Of a stretch of 7,711 bases of DNA, positions 5,420 through 7,711 are shown piece after piece. Under the pieces are notes generated by a model that saw nothing but the letters and a program-made list of their open reading frames with translations, was not told the DNA's origin and did not search any database. Positions within the stretch are counted from its first letter, which is position 1; each line of letters starts with the position of its first letter. The DNA is from Holosporales bacterium. GTDB lineage: Bacteria > Pseudomonadota > Alphaproteobacteria > RUG11792. The position numbers were made by a program, and so were the translations under genes. Location: the NCBI GenBank assembly GCA_031260085.1, contig JAIRKP010000008.1, positions 1 through 7,711 on the forward strand, given 5' to 3'.

Positions 5420-6752
5420 AGATATGAATCCATTTGTCTGATCTATATCTACGATATAATGCTGTTGTTATAGTGATTACGGTGCATATAAGCAATATCC
5501 AAGTTGTTATAATATTCAAACGGCCGAGATAGTTCAAAATAACAACCGGAGTCGCTACTCCACTACAGAGGCCTATTGCAATTGTTACCATCGAATAATT
5601 CAGATCTCCTCCACCTTCTATGATTCCAGCTATGACCCAGCAACAGCCATCGAATAAGAAATATACCCAGACAAGTTTTAATACAGAAAGCGCAAGCTCA
5701 ACTGTTTCTGGAGAAACTTCAAATTTTATAAATCTGTCTGTAATAAATTCAGGAAAAAAGAAAAAAATAAAAGACAAGCAAGAACATAAAATAACATGTA
5801 TTTTGATTCCCGTTTTCAAAACGGATATCACCTTATATTTTTGTTTAGCTCCCAAAAGATTGGCCGTTATTGAGATAACTCCTTTTTCGAGCCCAGAAAC
5901 AGCAAAAGCCAGCAACAAATTAACAGAAACTGCGATTGATTGAATCAACGCAATTTCTTTCCCAAGAGTTGCTAAGGAGTAATAAACGATGCTCCATGCC
6001 CCCAACTCAAAGATATGGCCCAATCCGCCAACAATGCTTAGCCTTAAATACTGCTTTAATTTTTGTATATTCAATTTACATATTGACGTTTTGTATTTAT
6101 CTCTCATTTCTTTTCGAAGAAAAAAACTAAAAAGTAATGAAACATTAACGAACAAGGCAGTAACAGTCCCAATTGCGGCTCCTATGCTTCCTGTGTACCT
6201 ATCTATTCCGAAACAACCAAAAACTAAAATAAGATCTACAGAAGCATTAACCAAATTTGCAACGATTGCAGCGATAGTAACCAATAGCCCTTTGCCTATT
6301 GCAATAAAGAAAGCCGATAGGGAGTAATAAATTCCAGAAATAGGCGTGAAGAACATAATCATTTGAAAAAACGGAATTCCATCGGTTTGAAGATTTTTAG
6401 GAATGCAATATGCTCCACCAAATTTAGAAATTGGAATTGAAATACAAAACAAAGTGAAAGAAAACCATATCATCTGCCAAATTGGGCCACTAACTAACTC
6501 ATATTTCCCAGCTCCATTATAATTTCCAGCAAATGCCCCCGCTATCCCAGTTATAGACATAGCAGCACATTGAAGTGTGGAACACCATGCAGATGCAGAA
6601 GAAGCTCCCGTCATGGCGTCTATCGAATAATGAGATAAGATCAGTTGATCCATCACCAGCATGATGTGACTCGACAATGAAGAAATCATCATTGGTAAAC
6701 AGATTTTAAACACATTCATAATTGTGATGTTTTTTAACAAATCTGCCCGCAC
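5412..6752 (-). CDS. MATE family multidrug/organic-cation efflux transporter
   Basis: 446 residues, usual for MATE exporters, which use a Na+ or H+ gradient to expel cationic drugs and metabolites across the inner membrane. About 12 hydrophobic segments fall in two halves joined by a polar loop (about 212-232). Conserved features are Asp35 in TM1 (MLVMDQLILS), GNYNGAGKYE (76-85), NLVNASVDLILVFG (166-179), GSIGAAIGT (188-196), Glu249 in TM7 (HIFELGAW), NLLGAKQ (298-304), and GIIEGGGDL (376-384). Asp35 and Glu249 match cation-binding residues known in NorM-type proteins. The start is GTG 6752 with GAGG four nt upstream; ATG 6719 is possible but has no SD. An extended -10-like TGCTATTCT lies at about 6795-6803 on the minus strand without a good -35. 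It is the first gene of the overlapping cluster. Confidence 0.93.
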   Translation of the reverse strand: MRADLLKNITIMNVFKICLPMMISSLSSHIMLVMDQLILSHYSIDAMTGASSASAWCSTLQCAAMSITGIAGAFAGNYNGAGKYELVSGPIWQMIWFSFTLFCISIPISKFGGAYCIPKNLQTDGIPFFQMIMFFTPISGIYYSLSAFFIAIGKGLLVTIAAIVANLVNASVDLILVFGCFGIDRYTGSIGAAIGTVTALFVNVSLLFSFFLRKEMRDKYKTSICKLNIQKLKQYLRLSIVGGLGHIFELGAWSIVYYSLATLGKEIALIQSIAVSVNLLLAFAVSGLEKGVISITANLLGAKQKYKVISVLKTGIKIHVILCSCLSFIFFFFPEFITDRFIKFEVSPETVELALSVLKLVWVYFLFDGCCWVIAGIIEGGGDLNYSMVTIAIGLCSGVATPVVILNYLGRLNIITTWILLICTVITITTALYRRYRSDKWIHIYA

Positions 6753-7383
6753 CTTGCCTCGTTTTCAATATACATTACTACGAAAATCTAAACGAGAATA
6801 GCATAACAAAAATTATAAAACTATATAAATTTTGTTTATTTATAATTACTTATAATAATAATCTTGTAAATTCATTGGATCTTAGCCATGCAGATAAAAC
6901 AGAACCTACAAGAGTACCCGTTGTTTAGAAGAAAGAAACTATGAATAATATCATTAATAGCAACTGATGGATATCCTGTATCTCCCCCTGTTTGTCAGGC
7001 TTTATCATAATCTTTTATTCGCAGCAAGAAGGTTGGAAATCATCTTTTGTAAAGAGTACAGATGCTTTTAGGTTCCTTACGCGAAACTGAAGCTATATAT
7101 ACCTTTGTCGAGTTATACACAATTTCAGTCTGTTACCTCTTGCTTTCAATTTGATGGTAGCGAAATGCCAAAAACCCAACACCTTAATCAATTGCCTCTA
7201 TGGTTGTATCCATGCAGTGTCAAGCATGCTCCTTACCATGGCGCTACTCAAGAGCCTTTGCAGCTTGTTTCGCCAAAAGGAAAAATATGCCTTTAGCTAA
7301 AGCAATTAATATAAAATTATTACCCAGCTGAAAGCTATGCAATAATCCTAGCAAATGCATCGTGGTACAATTGAATTTTTTGC
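6753..7383. other. gene-poor spacer upstream of the MATE gene
   Basis: No convincing gene. Bases 6800-6890 are very A+T-rich, contain the likely MATE operon promoter region and an imperfect inverted repeat (6806-6814 with 6827-6835, one mismatch). An 18-codon peptide frame MQIKQNLQEYPLFRRKKL starts at about 6888 on the plus strand without a good SD. The second copy of the 27-nt repeat is at 7072-7098; its reading frame stays open to a stop near 7296 and contains the stretch VTSCFQFDGSEMPKTQHLNQ, with no recognisable family. At 7316-7346, ATTATT/AATAAT encloses AGCT-GAA-AGCT, a hairpin that could end transcripts from the minus-strand remnant at 7384, though its following T-run is weak. Confidence 0.5.
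7072..7098 (+). repeat. 27-nt dispersed repeat, copy 2 (VPYAKLKLY frame)
   Basis: Partner of 1668-1694, differing at four transitions. Here the plus-strand frame stays open for about 75 codons to a stop near 7296, but upstream it is closed by a stop just before GTT 7072, and no good start or SD is present. Similarity between the two loci does not extend clearly on either side. Confidence 0.6.
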
Positions 7384-7678
7384 CTATCGGTGTATTACTT
7401 TAATATCACTAGTAGGATCATAATCACTAATATCTTCTTCATAAATAACAGCATCTATTATTGTTTTAGGGAAAGTATATCTATATCGCATCAAGTTCAT
7501 TTTCTCGATATAATAGGCCTGCTGTTCCGAACGGTCTGCGAAATACCATGTCTGAGCCCTCGTATAGGTATGAGAAGAAATTATGCGCACTCCTTGCGTA
7601 TTTCTTTGCTGCTGCTGACAACTCTGGATTTTGTTTTTCTAACAAATCAGGTTCTCCAGGTGTTTTAAGCGACAACAT
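7384..7678 (-). pseudogene. probable frameshifted small gene, family unknown
   Basis: Two overlapping minus-strand frames look like the halves of one protein. The first (from ATG 7678) begins MLSLKTPGEPDLLEKQNP and continues with AAAKKYARSAHNFFSYLYEG. The second frame carries AQTWYFADRSEQQAYYIEK and ends YDPTSDIKVIHR with a TAG at 7384. A shift at about 7550-7570 would join them into a polar protein of roughly 105 residues. The downstream frame alone opens with GTG 7590, so two short overlapping genes cannot be excluded. There is no strong SD before ATG 7678, and a stop lies shortly upstream in that frame. No family is recognised. The plus-strand frame over the same bases is hydrophobic and looks like a shadow of the acidic C-terminus. 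Confidence 0.35.
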
Positions 7679-7711
7679 GAAGCATCTGCTTCTTCGGAAC
7701 TAAGAAAAGCT

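Noticed and set aside
5620..6327. Overlapping plus-strand ORFs of 64 to 112 codons
   Set aside because: They lie antisense to the well-supported MATE transporter, overlap each other and have no recognisable content.
7390..7668. 92-codon hydrophobic plus-strand ORF
   Set aside because: Its Ile/Phe-rich sequence arises opposite acidic codons of the minus-strand remnant; no family match or SD.

Overview
The window reads as a piece of an A+T-rich alphaproteobacterial genome. The closest guess is a host- or protist-associated member such as a Holosporales- or Rickettsiales-like symbiont. Three things point there: a DUF177/YceD protein with the alphaproteobacterial EFSRP and IDIGE...QYLSL signatures, a type VI secretion gene outside any visible T6SS locus, and gene-poor stretches rich in palindromic repeats and broken reading frames. 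The lineage is an inference; no rRNA or tRNA gene is present to fix it.

All six confidently called genes lie on the minus strand, so transcription runs from right to left. From about 6752 down to 3238 there is a tightly packed cluster: a MATE-family multidrug/organic-cation exporter, a shortened YceD (DUF177) protein, diaminopimelate epimerase DapF, and the type VI baseplate protein TssA. The first pair overlaps by 8 nt, the second is 5 nt apart (or overlaps, if an upstream TTG is used), and the third overlaps by 4 nt (ATGA). They therefore look like one translationally coupled operon. After an 80-nt gap comes an exported protein of 394 residues with a signal peptide, an Ala/Pro linker, a globular part with two cysteines and a long Ala/Lys/Glu-rich coiled coil. 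Farther left, after a 540-nt repeat-rich spacer, lies a patatin-family protein that keeps the family fold signatures and the Asp-Gly-Gly motif. It has lost the nucleophilic serine and has an altered oxyanion loop, so it is probably a pseudoenzyme.

The intergenic DNA is the most unusual part. Downstream of the patatin gene (190-277) and upstream of it (1535-1655) are two composite palindromic elements. Both combine a CCCCGGGG core, arms resembling GCGCGA(T/G)TAT, and an adjacent hairpin containing GTCTG(T)CAA. The 1569-1655 element can fold into a four-way cloverleaf: a long outer stem enclosing three hairpins that abut with no unpaired bases between them. A separate 27-nt repeat (1668-1694 and 7072-7098) differs only by transitions, mostly at third codon positions of a VPYAKL(K/R)LY reading frame, which suggests a decayed multicopy coding sequence.

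The right end (6753-7711) has no intact gene. It holds A+T-rich DNA, the second repeat copy and a probable frameshifted small gene on the minus strand (7384-7678). The left edge (1-190) is more G+C-rich and carries a broken minus-strand reading frame. No CRISPR array, intact insertion sequence, tRNA or rRNA was seen.
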